Shown one piece after another: positions 1 through 9,378 of a stretch of DNA of 64,000 bases. The stretch is from Arthrobacter sp. NicSoilB8. GTDB lineage: Bacteria; Actinomycetota; Actinomycetes; Actinomycetales; Micrococcaceae. The stretch lies in NCBI RefSeq assembly GCF_019977355.1, contig NZ_AP024655.1:3596001-3660000 (forward strand). Reading direction: 5' to 3'. Below the pieces are notes generated by a model, which saw nothing but the letters and a program-made list of their open reading frames with translations, ran no database searches and had not been told where the DNA came from. Made by a program: the position numbers and the translations under genes. How positions within the stretch are numbered: the stretch's first letter is position 1; each line of letters opens with the position of its first letter.

Positions 1-553
1 CGCCGCCGATTGCTTCGACGTCGGCGCAGCCGTAGGCGCTGATCTGGGACGGGTCCACCTCGATCAGCGCGACGACCGACCCGCCGGTCTTGGCCTGGAC
101 TTCGATCATGGTGCTCAGCAGCTCATCGCGGGCGTCAATGAGGTCATCGCCCAGGAGAACCGCGAACGGCTCGTACCCGACGTGCTGCTTGGCCCGGAGG
201 ACAGCGTGGCCGAGGCCCATCGGATCGCCCTGGCGGACGTAGTGGATGTCGCCGAGGTTACTGGCGGCCTGGATGGACTCGAGCTTAGCGGTGTCGCCCT
301 TCGCCTCCAAGGTGGACTCCAGCGCCGGAACGCGGTCAAAGTGGTCCTCCAACGCACGCTTGTTGCGCCCCGTGATCATCAGGATGTCGTTCAGGCCGAC
401 ATTCACGGCTTCCTCAACGACGTACTGGATGGCCGGTTTGTCAACGACAGGCAGCATTTCCTTGGGCATGGCCTTCGTGGCGGGAAGGAACCTGGTACCA
501 AGGCCCGCGGCGGGGATGACGGCCTTGCGGACGGAAGCGTTGGGTGTATTCAC
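1..553 (-). CDS. galU: UTP-glucose-1-phosphate uridylyltransferase, C-terminus cut by window edge
   Basis: Makes UDP-glucose from UTP and glucose-1-phosphate in the cytoplasm. 184 codons are visible; the rest lies off the left edge. The N-terminus carries the nucleotidyltransferase signature [18 protein letters not shown] (about residues 15-32), followed by typical GalU segments ([35 protein letters not shown]). The GTG start at 553 is chosen because the signature sits at the right distance and because TAGATT (560-565) lies 6 nt upstream, a leaderless arrangement seen at many genes here. It is divergent from the cyclo-ligase gene. Confidence 0.95.
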   Translation of the reverse strand, partial: MNTPNASVRKAVIPAAGLGTRFLPATKAMPKEMLPVVDKPAIQYVVEEAVNVGLNDILMITGRNKRALEDHFDRVPALESTLEAKGDTAKLESIQAASNLGDIHYVRQGDPMGLGHAVLRAKQHVGYEPFAVLLGDDLIDARDELLSTMIEVQAKTGGSVVALIEVDPSQISAYGCADVEAIGG

Positions 554-559
554 TCGACT

Positions 560-565
560 AATCTA
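560..565 (-). promoter_or_regulatory. -10 box of leaderless galU promoter
   Basis: TAGATT on the minus strand lies 6 nt before the GTG start, so transcription would begin at the start codon. No Shine-Dalgarno sequence is present. Confidence 0.5.
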
Positions 566-658
566 ACGGAGGGACCAATCATTGCGTAATTATTCGCACC
601 GCCCCGCGGGCCCTCTGCCGGTGTGGTGCGGGCTGCACGAGGAGGAGAACGGGCCAGC

Positions 659-1318
659 ATGGCGTCAAAAGACGAAATACGCTCCAGCCACAGGGCCAGG
701 CGTGCCGCACTCACGCCGGCCGCACTCGATGCAGCCGCGGGAGGTATCGCCCGCCACGGGCTCCGGTGGGCATCCGGGCTGGCCGGCGGCCGCCCGGCCA
801 CTTTCGCCGCATATCTCGGCGTGGGCTCCGAGCCTCCCACGCTGCCGCTGTTGTCGGCCCTGGTCGGGGCCGGGCACCGGGTGCTGCTTCCGGTCTGCGA
901 ACCCCATCTGGAACTGAGCTGGGTGTATTGGACGCCGGAGTCCGGGTTTGTCCGCAGCCGCTTCGCCCCCATCCAGGAACCTGTCGGAGAGCGCTACGGC
1001 ACCTCAGTGATGCGGGACGCTACCGCGATTTTCCTCCCTGCCACAGCCCTGGATTTCTCGGGCAACCGCATCGGGCAAGGCGGCGGCTACTACGACAAGT
1101 TCCTCGCGGCATTGGCCGCCCTGACAGCCGCGTCCACTGAGGCGTCCCCGGTAGCGTCCGCCGTGGCATCCCCCGAAGAGTCCAGCTCTGTTGCGTTGCC
1201 GACTGCCGCCGTCGTCTACGACACGGAGGTGCTGCCCGCGGGCAGCATTCCCGCCGAGTCGTTTGACCGGAAAGTCGACGCGGCACTGACTCCGGGCGGG
1301 ATCATCCGGCTCGGCTGA
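659..1318 (+). CDS. 5-formyltetrahydrofolate cyclo-ligase
   Basis: ATP-dependent conversion of 5-formyl-THF to 5,10-methenyl-THF (folate salvage), cytoplasmic. At 219 aa it has the family size. The diagnostic ATP/Mg loop GQGGGYYDKF is at residues 139-148, and the basic N-terminus (RSSHRARRAAL) is typical. An Ala/Ser-rich insert of about 25 residues follows the loop and is probably a flexible surface loop. The ATG at 659 is preferred over an in-frame GTG at 623 because GGAGGAG lies just upstream. The CIRCE/fmdB unit follows. Confidence 0.93.
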   Translation: MASKDEIRSSHRARRAALTPAALDAAAGGIARHGLRWASGLAGGRPATFAAYLGVGSEPPTLPLLSALVGAGHRVLLPVCEPHLELSWVYWTPESGFVRSRFAPIQEPVGERYGTSVMRDATAIFLPATALDFSGNRIGQGGGYYDKFLAALAALTAASTEASPVASAVASPEESSSVALPTAAVVYDTEVLPAGSIPAESFDRKVDAALTPGGIIRLG

Positions 1319-1339
1319 AAGGGGTTCCGGCCGGGGTGA

Positions 1340-1345
1340 TAGAAT
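1340..1345 (+). promoter_or_regulatory. -10 box of fmdB promoter
   Basis: TAGAAT abuts and overlaps by one base the CIRCE-like palindrome that follows. The -35 is weak (possibly CTGAAA at 1315-1320, inside the end of the cyclo-ligase gene). Confidence 0.45.
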
Positions 1346-1371
1346 TAGCACTCAGGCCCTGCGACTGCTAA
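1345..1371 (+). promoter_or_regulatory. CIRCE-like operator (HrcA site) upstream of the FmdB gene
   Basis: The sequence reads TTAGCACTC-N9-GACTGCTAA. The CIRCE consensus is TTAGCACTC-N9-GAGTGCTAA, so 17 of 18 arm positions match and the spacer is exactly 9. It sits immediately after a -10 box, where a bound repressor would block transcription. The same operator occurs twice at groES in this window, which supports a working HrcA system. Confidence 0.75.
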
Positions 1372-1458
1372 GGACGGATCCGGTCGGTAGTGATTATCGA
1401 CAGTGATCCCGCCCCTGCAGCACGGGACCTGCTCGTTTGTCCCAGAGGAGGATTTCCA

Positions 1459-1719
1459 GTGCCCACGTATGCATACGCCTGCAAGGACTGCAGCCACGCC
1501 TTCGAGATTGTGCAGTCGTTCACCGACAGCTCCCTGACGTCCTGCCCCGAGTGCCAGGGCACGCTGCGCAAAAAGTTCAACAGCGTCGGCGTGGTGTTCA
1601 AGGGCTCCGGTTTCTACCGGAACGATTCGCGCGACACCAAGGGCAGCACGGTTTCCCCGGCTCCGGCCGCGCCAGCAGCCGCGCCCACGCCGGCGCCCGC
1701 AGCCGCAACCGCCAGCTAA
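1459..1719 (+). CDS. FmdB-family zinc-ribbon protein
   Basis: Small 86-aa protein with a single zinc ribbon: CKDC (C8, C11) and CPEC (C29, C32), in the FmdB/CxxC_CxxC_SSSS fold (MPTYAYACKDC). The C-terminal third is a Ser/Pro/Ala-rich tail. The biochemical role is not established for the family. The GTG start at 1459 is set by AGGAGG at 1446-1451 and by the conserved PTYAY start. Its promoter carries a CIRCE-like operator, so heat-shock control by HrcA is inferred. Confidence 0.9.
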   Translation: MPTYAYACKDCSHAFEIVQSFTDSSLTSCPECQGTLRKKFNSVGVVFKGSGFYRNDSRDTKGSTVSPAPAAPAAAPTPAPAAATAS

Positions 1720-1835
1720 AGGGTCAGCCAGAGGGCCGCCTGGGCCAGCCGGGCTACACGTCCGTGCTGTCCGTTGCCCGCATGCCGTTATCCACATACG
1801 CGGTTCTGCGTCTGCCGCGCACATGCGTTGCTCCG

Positions 1836-1841
1836 TAGCGT
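1836..1841 (+). promoter_or_regulatory. -10 box of leaderless SAF-gene promoter
   Basis: TAGCGT lies 6 nt before the ATG at 1848. It supports that start, although the conserved part of the protein begins much later. Confidence 0.4.
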
Positions 1842-1847
1842 GGCGGC

Positions 1848-2726
1848 ATGGCACTTTTCCTGAACCCGGCTTCCCCGACTTCGTTCTTGCGCGCATTCGT
1901 GCGTGCGTTTTTGTGTCCGCTATTGCTGTTTCGGGGGCTGCAGCCAGCGGTTTCCGGCCGCTGGGCGCGCACCGGGATCCGCACCCCCGGATTTCCTCGC
2001 ATCACATCGTCCGCGGCCGGCCGCTCCTCCGGAAGCCGGACCGGCCCCGGGAAGCCGCGGCCGCCCCGCAGTCACCCGAGGCAGCGCCGCGTGAGGGGCT
2101 GGCTGAACCGGAACCGGCGGCTTCTTGCTGCCCTCCTGCTGTGCATCTCCGTAGGCGTGACGGTTCAGCAGCTTACTCCCGCACCCGCCGCCACCGTCAT
2201 TGCCTTCGCTGCAGCGGCGGACCTTCCTGCCGGTAAGACCCTGGAATCCGGCGATGTCAGCGAGCTCAGCGTTCCGCCCGATTTAGTGCCATCCGGCAGC
2301 CCGGGCAGCGAGGCCGCGTTCGAGGGAAAGCAGCTAGCCACCCCGCTGCGCCGGGGCCAGCTCCTCACTGATGCGCAGGTGCTGGGACCGGGCCTGCTCG
2401 CGGGAAGCCCGGCCGGCACTGCAGCCGTACCGCTGAGGATGGCGGATCCGGCGTCCATCCAGCTGGTCTCCCCCGGACAGCTCGTCAACGTGGTGCTGAC
2501 CGTCGGCAACGGCTTTGAACAATCCGCGGAAAGCCAAGTCCTGGCCGAAGCGGTCCCGGTGCTGTGGACTTCCGTGCAGGGCGGCACGGCTGGGCCGTGG
2601 CTCGCCACGGCAGATACCGACGGGCTCATTGTCGTGGCAGCGGCGGCCGACCAGGCACGACGGCTGGCGGGCGCATCCACGCAGGGCAAGCTGTTCTTTG
2701 TGCTGGTGGCGGCCGCACCCGGCTGA
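1848..2726 (+). CDS. SAF-domain protein, CpaB/RcpC-like
   Basis: 292-aa protein. Residues about 1-90 are basic and low in conservation. A single membrane segment (LLAALLLCISVGVTVQQL, about 92-109) is followed by an extracytoplasmic SAF domain: VIAFAAAADLPAGKTLESGD, then a second half with LATPLRRGQLLTDAQVL. This is the layout of CpaB/RcpC proteins of Flp/tad pilus systems. No other pilus genes are nearby, so a pilus role is only a family inference. The ATG fits a leaderless promoter; an alternative start is a GTG near 2091, just before the membrane segment. Confidence 0.8.
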   Translation: MALFLNPASPTSFLRAFVRAFLCPLLLFRGLQPAVSGRWARTGIRTPGFPRITSSAAGRSSGSRTGPGKPRPPRSHPRQRRVRGWLNRNRRLLAALLLCISVGVTVQQLTPAPAATVIAFAAAADLPAGKTLESGDVSELSVPPDLVPSGSPGSEAAFEGKQLATPLRRGQLLTDAQVLGPGLLAGSPAGTAAVPLRMADPASIQLVSPGQLVNVVLTVGNGFEQSAESQVLAEAVPVLWTSVQGGTAGPWLATADTDGLIVVAAAADQARRLAGASTQGKLFFVLVAAAPG

Positions 2727-2804
2727 AAGTCGGGCGAACCCCACGCGCCGTTCGCTGGCGTCAGCCCCGCTACCGACAGAACCCGATCGGCGGCCACCAC
2801 CGGT

Positions 2805-2948
2805 GGCCGGCGTCGGAGCCCGATCGGCGGCCGGCGTCAGAGGCCGATCGGTGGCCGGCGTCGGAGCCCGATCGGCGGCCGGCGTCAGAGGCCGATCGGT
2901 GGCCGGCGTCGGAGGCCGATCGGTGGCCGGCGTCGGAGTCCGCTCGGC
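2805..2948. repeat. 24-bp tandem repeat, six copies
   Basis: Copies begin at 2805, 2829, 2853, 2877, 2901 and 2925 with the core GGCCGGCGTCRGAG followed by CCGATCGGY. Degenerate copies flank the array (about 2779-2804 and 2960-2990), both with GCGGCCACCAC. It fills most of the 377-bp gap (2727-3103) between the convergent SAF and helicase genes. ORFs through it encode only 8-residue repeats and are not credible genes. Confidence 0.9.
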
Positions 2949-3103
2949 GCCCGCCACCGTCCGAGCCCCGATTGGCGGCCACCACTGTTGACTAGCGCCA
3001 GGCCTTCCACCGTCAGAACCCCGTCGGACCCTGCCACTGCAGGATGGCGCGATCCCCCCGGCACGCTCAGAGCCCGCAAGCCATCGGGCTGCGGCCAGAC
3101 GGT

Positions 3104-6100
3104 TCAGCCCCAGTGCGGAGGCTTCTGTTCCTGGAGCCAGGCATCATGGTCGTAGTTGTCGGGCTGGTCGCCCCAGCGCCGGGGATCGTCCTCGGCTGCC
3201 TTGTTCGGCAGGACGCCTCCCGGGACGGCTGCCGGTTCCGCCGTGCGGCGGGCCGTCTCCTTGGTCCGGTCCTGGTCCGGCCGGTCTGCGGCTGTCCCGT
3301 CCGCCTGCAGTCCGGAGTCGCCGCTTCCATCGTTCCCGTTCGCGCCGGCGCCCTGGCTGGTGTGGTCAGCGCCAGTGTTGTCAGCGCCGGTGTTGTCCTG
3401 GATGTCGCCGTCCGCACTCATGCCGCCGGCCTCCTCACTGCGTGTCGTACCTGTACTGCCTGTCATGCCGGGCCCCAGATCCGGCTGCTGCACGGTCCCG
3501 GGCTGGGACGCAGCACCCGGTGTCCCGGCAGACCGGGGGGACGTGGACTCATGTCCGCGGAATAGCTGGCCCGCGGTTCCGCTGCCACTGAACGCCTGTC
3601 CCGCCGGCGCGGCCGCCGCGAACGCGCTGCCTTCCGAGGCCGGTGCATCGCTGTTTGCCAGGTTCTCGAAGTCGTCGTCGAAGAATCCGTGCGATGCCCG
3701 AAGCCGGCTGGACACTGCAGGCTTCTCCAGCCCAAGGTAGCCGCCGATCCGGTCGGCACAGGCGGAGGGGTCGGTGAAGACCTCTATGGTCCATAGTGGC
3801 ATGTAACGCCAGCCAAGGCGCTCGAGGAGCTGGGGCCGGAGCCTGCTGCGTTCACGGACGCTCATCCGCCGGTAGTGGCTGGTGCCATCGGACTCGATCG
3901 CCACCGGACGGGGAATCTCCGCGTCGTCCTGGCCGATCGTGGTCATTGGATCGGCGGCCGCGACCATGTTCAGGACGCCGTCGTATTGGTGCCACACCCG
4001 CGCGCCGCGGGCCCGGAGCCGGTCGCCCAGGTCCGCTACGAGCGGATCGGCCCCGAGGGCCTGTTCGCTGGCGGCGGCGCGGGAGGCCGGGCTTCCGAGG
4101 TCTGAATTGCCCGCGATTTCACGGTCCAGCAACTGGTAGAAATCCACGGCGCCGTGGCTGAGCCGGCTGACGTCAAGGTCCTCCGGGCGGAAGCAACTGA
4201 GCACGTGCAGGGATCGGCGCGCACGCGTCATCGCCAGGGCGAATTTCGCGCGTCCCCCCTCCGCGGAGAGCGGGCCGAGGCTGTGAAGCGTGCGTCCGTG
4301 CGGGGTGCGGCCGTAGCCCGGGGAGAAGATGACGTGGTCGCGGACCAGGCCCTGGGCCCGTTCCAGATCCACCACGCGGAAAGACTCGTCCCCGGCCGTG
4401 AAGAAGCTGCCGAGCATGGGGTGGTTGGGCAGCTGTGCCCGGATGGCCTCGCCGATCCGCGCGGCATGGCGAAGGCTGCCGGTGACCACGGCCAGCGAGG
4501 TCCGCGGCCGGAGCCTGGCGTGGTCAAAGACGAGCTCCACCGCACGGTTCACCTCGGCGACAACCGACTCGACGCCGTCGTGGTCGGCGCTGGGTAGCCC
4601 CGTACCGTCGGGGAGATATTCCACGCTGAGGGAACGGTCCAGGCCGGTGGCGGATTGACCTTCCGGGAGCCGGCCGAGTTCGCCGCCGTAGAATCCCTTG
4701 CTGAGCTGGCGCACCAGGTCTTCGTCCACCGCGCGGTACACGGTCCTCAGATTCCACACAGGCAGCACGGCAGAGAGTGCCCGGTAGGCGCTGTCAACGC
4801 TCTGGTAGGAGCTCTCCCCCGCGGCGAGCCGTTCGACTCCCACGGTAAAGGACCGGGGGTTGGCGATTTGTTCGTCACCGAAGGCGATGACCTGCCGGGA
4901 TCGGGCGATGGCCGGGAGGACAGCCTGCAGCGACGTCGTCTCGGCGTCCAGGATCACGACGGCATCGAAAGTCTGCTCGATCGGCAGCAGGCCTGTCATG
5001 AGGTAGGGGCTGACGGAACACACGGGCACGAGCGTGGGCAGCAGTTCCTGCGCCTGGCCGCTCAGGGCCGAAAGGGTGACGCGGCCGTCCTTCAGCAGGC
5101 TGCGCAGCAGCTCGGCCTGACGCGGGTACGCGGCAATTGCGGTGCGCCAGCGCTCGGAGAGGTTCCACCTCAGCCGGGCGGCGCCGCTGGCGATATGGGC
5201 GTTGTCCGCGAGCCGGTACTCCGCTTCCAGCTGGCGCAGGGCGTCGCCGTCGGACATGGCAAGGTAGTCATCGCCGCTGATCATGGCTTCCAGGGCCGAC
5301 TGCCACCAGGCCAGCTCGAGTTCGGCGGTCACCGAGGCCTCCGGCACCTCACGCTCGGCGAGGTCGGCGAGCAGCTCGCCCAGGCCGTGTTCGCGCATGC
5401 TTTCGACAAGCAGCGTGCGCTCCGGCAGGGTTTCGAGAGTGGCAGTGTCGGAGACGAGCCGCTTCACCCGGGCCAGGAGTTCGTCGTACGGCGCGCGCTC
5501 AAGATCGCCGCCGGCGGCGGTGTACTTGACTGCCTGCCCCAGTTCAGCCAGTTCTGCCTCGAGTTCCCGGTAGAGGCCGGTGATTTCGGCAAGTCCGGAC
5601 GGCACGGCGGGGTGCCGCTGTGTCGTGGCATAGCCGGACCAGGCAGCACGCTGTTCCTGGACGAGGACGAGGGAACTGTGCAGGTCCGCGATGTGCACGC
5701 CGGGCCGGACATATTCCTTGGCCACCCGGCGCAGGCGGGATCGCTGCATCGACGGCATCTCGATCCCCCGTTCGCGGCGCCAGGCGGAGGACGCCGTGGC
5801 GGAGATGAGGTCGTGGACCGGCCGGTCAAAGATGTCGGGCGTGAACTTGTCCAGGCTTTCGCGGACGGCCACGAGAAGTTCGATCTGCCCGCCCCATTCG
5901 GCGAACGTCCCGCCGAGGCGGATCTCGGCATGTTCGGCGACGTCGTCCATGCGGCCGCGCAGCAATGGCAGTTTCTCCGCCACGGACTGGGCAACCTTTT
6001 GCGCTTCCTGCGTCTCCTTGCGCGTCAGCAGACGTGCTCCGTGCCAGGGGCTGGTGGTGGACGCGCGGCTGAAGCCGCCAAGCTCTGCGGCCCGGCGGAG

Positions 6101-7657
6101 CCGTCCGGCGAGCTCCTCGCGGTCCCGGATGTTGTCCAGCACGCTGCGCTTGAGCCTGACGGTGGTGGCCGGCGCCGGCTGGATGGAAGTCAGCTCGGCC
6201 AGCGACTGCATGGCCTCATACGGGGAGCAGCCCCAGCGTTCACGGACGTTGTGCAGCGAGGCGACATGGTCCATCAGGGCGTGGCGGTGCCCGGTGAGGG
6301 TGGCGTGCAGGTTGTTCAGCTGCGGCTGGAGCGACTTCTCGTTGCGGACGATCGCCCGGACGAGCTGGCCCTTGAGCTGCAGCGGACTGGCGTTGCCGGT
6401 GAGCTGCAGGAGCACGGAGTCGAGGCCGAGGCTTTCCAGCTGCGCGGAGATCTCGGCGAGGCTGGCCCGCCTGTCACCGACCACCAGCACGGTCTTGCCC
6501 TCGTCAACGAGTGCCCCGATGGTGTTGATGGCGGTCTGGGTCTGGCCGGTGCCCGGCGGGCTGCTGACAACCAGCGAGTCGCCCGCCCGGACGGCGTCGA
6601 CGACGTACTGCTGGTCAGTGTCGGCGTCGAGCAGCAAAAGCTCCTCGGCGGGGTCGCGCTGGTCCGTGCTGGGGAAGCGGCCGGGATCGAGGGCAGGTAC
6701 GTCGACCCGCTCACCGGAACCGGTCCGCGCCAGGGCGGTGACAAGCGGATTGTTCGGGTTGATCCACGGATCATCCAGGTTGCCGGAGAGGTCGGCGAAC
6801 GTGGAGACGAGGAGATTGTGCTCAACCTCGGCGCCATGAATCGGCTGGACCAGGGTGCCCAGACGGTCCAGGACGGGCTGGGGGTCGTAGCGGGCCGTGC
6901 TGTACGCCATCCGCGTCACCGCGCTGACGTCAAAGACGATCCCGTGGACTGACTTGAGGTGCCGGACCAGTGCCGGGTTGATTTGCGCCTGCTCGGTGAG
7001 TTGCAGCTCATAGTCGTCCTCGCCGGGGCGCACCGTGAGGGAGATGGCGGTGAGCATGACGGGGGCCGAGATCCGCTGCGGCTTACCCCCGACGGCGGAC
7101 GTCCACACCACCGTGCCGGCGGAGAAATACCCGGCGTCGATGCCGCGGTCGTTGGCGAGTTCGAAAATCTTGGACCGCAGGTTGCGCGAGGCCCGGGCCG
7201 CAATGACGTACTGCTGGCGGTCGCGGATCAGGGTTGAGAGCCGGGTGCGCCGGCCTGCCATCAGCTGGGCGAGGCCCGACGGATGGGCATTCGTCAGGTC
7301 AATGGAGCCTTCGGGCGTCTTGGTGAAGCGCAGCATCGTATCTGCTCCGGTGACGGGTTTGAGTCCCGACAGCCATTTCCTGAACTCCTCGGAGCCCTCG
7401 GGGTGGCCTTGACCAACTGACACTGCTGCCTTCTTTTCTGTGCTCGACTTCTCTGTGCCGGACTTCTCCGTGCTGGCGTTCGCCGTGCCGACGTTCGCCG
7501 TGCCGGAGTTTCCCGTGCCGGACCTTGGCGGGCTCGACTGTAGCGCGTTCGTCGTGTGAACGCTCGTCTGTGTTACGTCCGTGCTTTCCCCGGCCGCCGC
7601 GTTTTGTGTGCTCGCGGTTGCCTGGCTCGCGCGGGACGCCTTGGACCATACCGGCAT
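3104..7657 (-). CDS. Large SF1 helicase-like protein fused to a C-terminal nuclease-type domain
   Basis: About 1517 aa. A low-complexity Ser/Thr/Gly N-terminus is followed by a DNA2/NAM7-type core: Walker A-like SSPPGTGQTQTA (about 364-375), Walker B-like VVILDAETTSLQ (about 900), GDEQ (motif III), and the well-kept motif VI region ALAMTRARRSLHVLSCF (about 1140). Next comes a DUF559/MTES_1575-like nuclease segment, VAIESDGTSHY...RPQLLERLGW (about 1250-1290), then a Gly/Ser/Asp-rich tail. The Walker A Lys is Gln and the DEAS box reads DAET, so ATP hydrolysis may be impaired. Such proteins are often DNA-repair or defence factors; the role here is unknown. ATG 7657 is chosen for TACCCT 7 nt upstream; a longer frame runs to 7774 but crosses the guaA terminator. 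Confidence 0.8.
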   Translation of the reverse strand: MPVWSKASRASQATASTQNAAAGESTDVTQTSVHTTNALQSSPPRSGTGNSGTANVGTANASTEKSGTEKSSTEKKAAVSVGQGHPEGSEEFRKWLSGLKPVTGADTMLRFTKTPEGSIDLTNAHPSGLAQLMAGRRTRLSTLIRDRQQYVIAARASRNLRSKIFELANDRGIDAGYFSAGTVVWTSAVGGKPQRISAPVMLTAISLTVRPGEDDYELQLTEQAQINPALVRHLKSVHGIVFDVSAVTRMAYSTARYDPQPVLDRLGTLVQPIHGAEVEHNLLVSTFADLSGNLDDPWINPNNPLVTALARTGSGERVDVPALDPGRFPSTDQRDPAEELLLLDADTDQQYVVDAVRAGDSLVVSSPPGTGQTQTAINTIGALVDEGKTVLVVGDRRASLAEISAQLESLGLDSVLLQLTGNASPLQLKGQLVRAIVRNEKSLQPQLNNLHATLTGHRHALMDHVASLHNVRERWGCSPYEAMQSLAELTSIQPAPATTVRLKRSVLDNIRDREELAGRLRRAAELGGFSRASTTSPWHGARLLTRKETQEAQKVAQSVAEKLPLLRGRMDDVAEHAEIRLGGTFAEWGGQIELLVAVRESLDKFTPDIFDRPVHDLISATASSAWRRERGIEMPSMQRSRLRRVAKEYVRPGVHIADLHSSLVLVQEQRAAWSGYATTQRHPAVPSGLAEITGLYRELEAELAELGQAVKYTAAGGDLERAPYDELLARVKRLVSDTATLETLPERTLLVESMREHGLGELLADLAEREVPEASVTAELELAWWQSALEAMISGDDYLAMSDGDALRQLEAEYRLADNAHIASGAARLRWNLSERWRTAIAAYPRQAELLRSLLKDGRVTLSALSGQAQELLPTLVPVCSVSPYLMTGLLPIEQTFDAVVILDAETTSLQAVLPAIARSRQVIAFGDEQIANPRSFTVGVERLAAGESSYQSVDSAYRALSAVLPVWNLRTVYRAVDEDLVRQLSKGFYGGELGRLPEGQSATGLDRSLSVEYLPDGTGLPSADHDGVESVVAEVNRAVELVFDHARLRPRTSLAVVTGSLRHAARIGEAIRAQLPNHPMLGSFFTAGDESFRVVDLERAQGLVRDHVIFSPGYGRTPHGRTLHSLGPLSAEGGRAKFALAMTRARRSLHVLSCFRPEDLDVSRLSHGAVDFYQLLDREIAGNSDLGSPASRAAASEQALGADPLVADLGDRLRARGARVWHQYDGVLNMVAAADPMTTIGQDDAEIPRPVAIESDGTSHYRRMSVRERSRLRPQLLERLGWRYMPLWTIEVFTDPSACADRIGGYLGLEKPAVSSRLRASHGFFDDDFENLANSDAPASEGSAFAAAAPAGQAFSGSGTAGQLFRGHESTSPRSAGTPGAASQPGTVQQPDLGPGMTGSTGTTRSEEAGGMSADGDIQDNTGADNTGADHTSQGAGANGNDGSGDSGLQADGTAADRPDQDRTKETARRTAEPAAVPGGVLPNKAAEDDPRRWGDQPDNYDHDAWLQEQKPPHWG

Positions 7658-7664
7658 GCTTTCG

Positions 7665-7670
7665 AGGGTA
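7665..7670 (-). promoter_or_regulatory. -10 box of leaderless helicase-gene promoter
   Basis: TACCCT on the minus strand lies 7 nt before the ATG at 7657. It decides this start over the longer frame. Confidence 0.45.
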
Positions 7671-7750
7671 GCCCGAATCCTCCGCCTGTGCGGGGCCGCA
7701 ACACTGAGGCAGCCGAAATTCAACCTGAATTGCCAGGAACAAAATGAAAT

Positions 7751-7772
7751 GGCCGGCCTCGAAAGGCCGGCC
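7751..7772 (-). terminator. Intrinsic terminator of guaA
   Basis: Perfect 8-bp GC stem (GGCCGGCC, loop TCGAAA, GGCCGGCC), followed on the minus strand by a U-rich ATTTCATTTTG. It starts about 10 nt after the guaA stop. Confidence 0.9.
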
Positions 7773-7782
7773 ACTCACATTG

Positions 7783-9372
7783 CTATTCCCACTCGATGGT
7801 TCCCGGCGGCTTGCTGGTCACATCCAGCACCACGCGGTTGACGCCGTCCACCTCGTTGGTGATCCGGTTGGAAATCCGGGCCAGGAGATCGTAGGGCAGC
7901 CGCGACCAGTCAGCGGTCATGGCGTCCTCGGAGGATACGGGACGGAGCACGATGGGGTGTCCGTAGGTGCGGCCGTCGCCCTGGACGCCCACGCTGCGGA
8001 CGTCCGCCAGCAGCACCACGGGCATCTGCCACACTTCGTTGTCCAGACCGGCCGCGGTGAGTTCGGTGCGGGCAATCGCGTCGGCCTTGCGGAGCAGGTC
8101 CAGGCGTTCCTTGGTGACGTCCCCAACGATCCGGATGCCGAGGCCCGGTCCGGGGAAGGGCTGGCGGCCGACGATTTCCTGCGGGAGTCCAAGCTGGGCA
8201 CCGACGGCGCGGACCTCGTCCTTGAACAGGGCACGCAGCGGTTCAACGAGTTCGAACTGGAGGTCCTCGGGGAGCCCTCCCACGTTGTGGTGGCTCTTGA
8301 TGTTGGCCGCACCTTCGCCGCCGCCGGATTCGACGACGTCGGGGTACAGGGTGCCCTGGACGAGGAACTTGATCTTCTCGCCGTGCGCTGCCGCCTCGGC
8401 GATGATCGCCAGTTCGGCTTCCTCGAAGGCGCGGATGAATTCGCGGCCAATGATTTTGCGCTTGGTCTCGGGATCGCTGACGCCGGCGAGGGCGCTCAGG
8501 AAGCGTTCCTGCTCGTTGGCGACGTAGAGCTTGACGCCGGTGGCGGCCACGAAGTCGCGTTCGACCTGTTCGGCCTCGCCCTCGCGCAGCAGCCCGTGGT
8601 CCACGAACACGCAGGTCAGCTGGTCGCCGACGGCGCGCTGGACCAGGGCGGCCGCCACGGCGGAGTCGACGCCGCCGGACAGGCCGCAGATGACCCGGGA
8701 GTCGCCGATCTGGTCGCGGATGCGCTGGACCTGCTCTTCCAGGATGTTGCCGGTGGTCCAGTTCGGTTCCAGCCTGGCGCCCTTGAACAGGAAGTTCTCC
8801 AGGACCTGCTGGCCGTAGGCGGAGTGCTTCACCTCGGGGTGCCACTGCACGCCGTAGAGGCATTTCTCTTCGTTCGCGAAGGCTGCCACCTCGGCGCCGG
8901 CCGTGGTCGCGAGAACTTCAAAGCCCTCGGGCGCCTCGTGGACAGAGTCGCCGTGGCTCATCCAGGTGCTCTGGCTCTGCGGCATGCCGGCCAGGATGGA
9001 CCGGCTCTCGCCGAGGACGGTGGTCTCGGTGGAGCCGTACTCGCGCAGGCCGGTCTTGTCGACCTTGCCGCCGAGGGCGTTGGCCATGGCCTGGAAGCCG
9101 TAGCAGATGCCGAAGACCGGGACACCGGCTTCGAAGAGGTCGGCGCCGACGCTGGGGGCGCCGTCGGCGTAGACACTGGCGGGGCCGCCCGAGAGGATGA
9201 TCGCGGCGGGATTCTTGGCCAGCAGTTGCTCGGTGCTGTAGGTATGCGGAACCACTTCCGAATACACATTCGCTTCCCGGACGCGGCGGGCAATCAGCTG
9301 CGCGTACTGGGCACCGTAGTCAACAACCAGGACCGGCCTGTGGGACGTCTGGGATGCAGTGGGAGTAGTCAC
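7783..9372 (-). CDS. guaA: GMP synthase (glutamine-hydrolysing)
   Basis: Last step of GMP synthesis: XMP plus glutamine and ATP to GMP, cytoplasmic. 529 aa, full length. An N-terminal class I amidotransferase carries the Cys in GICYGFQAM (C90) and the His in GVQWHPEV (about 176). The ATP-pyrophosphatase P-loop [12 protein letters not shown] is at about 232-243, and the dimerisation domain ends in [10 protein letters not shown]. The GTG start has TAGGCT (9379-9384) 6 nt upstream, so the mRNA is probably leaderless. It works with guaB about 8 kb away. Confidence 0.98.
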   Translation of the reverse strand: MTTPTASQTSHRPVLVVDYGAQYAQLIARRVREANVYSEVVPHTYSTEQLLAKNPAAIILSGGPASVYADGAPSVGADLFEAGVPVFGICYGFQAMANALGGKVDKTGLREYGSTETTVLGESRSILAGMPQSQSTWMSHGDSVHEAPEGFEVLATTAGAEVAAFANEEKCLYGVQWHPEVKHSAYGQQVLENFLFKGARLEPNWTTGNILEEQVQRIRDQIGDSRVICGLSGGVDSAVAAALVQRAVGDQLTCVFVDHGLLREGEAEQVERDFVAATGVKLYVANEQERFLSALAGVSDPETKRKIIGREFIRAFEEAELAIIAEAAAHGEKIKFLVQGTLYPDVVESGGGEGAANIKSHHNVGGLPEDLQFELVEPLRALFKDEVRAVGAQLGLPQEIVGRQPFPGPGLGIRIVGDVTKERLDLLRKADAIARTELTAAGLDNEVWQMPVVLLADVRSVGVQGDGRTYGHPIVLRPVSSEDAMTADWSRLPYDLLARISNRITNEVDGVNRVVLDVTSKPPGTIEWE

Positions 9373-9378
9373 CCCACT

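Noticed and set aside
4655..6952. 765-aa plus-strand ORF
   Set aside because: Antisense to the helicase-like gene; open only because of the GC-rich third codon positions of the true frame, and without any recognisable domain.
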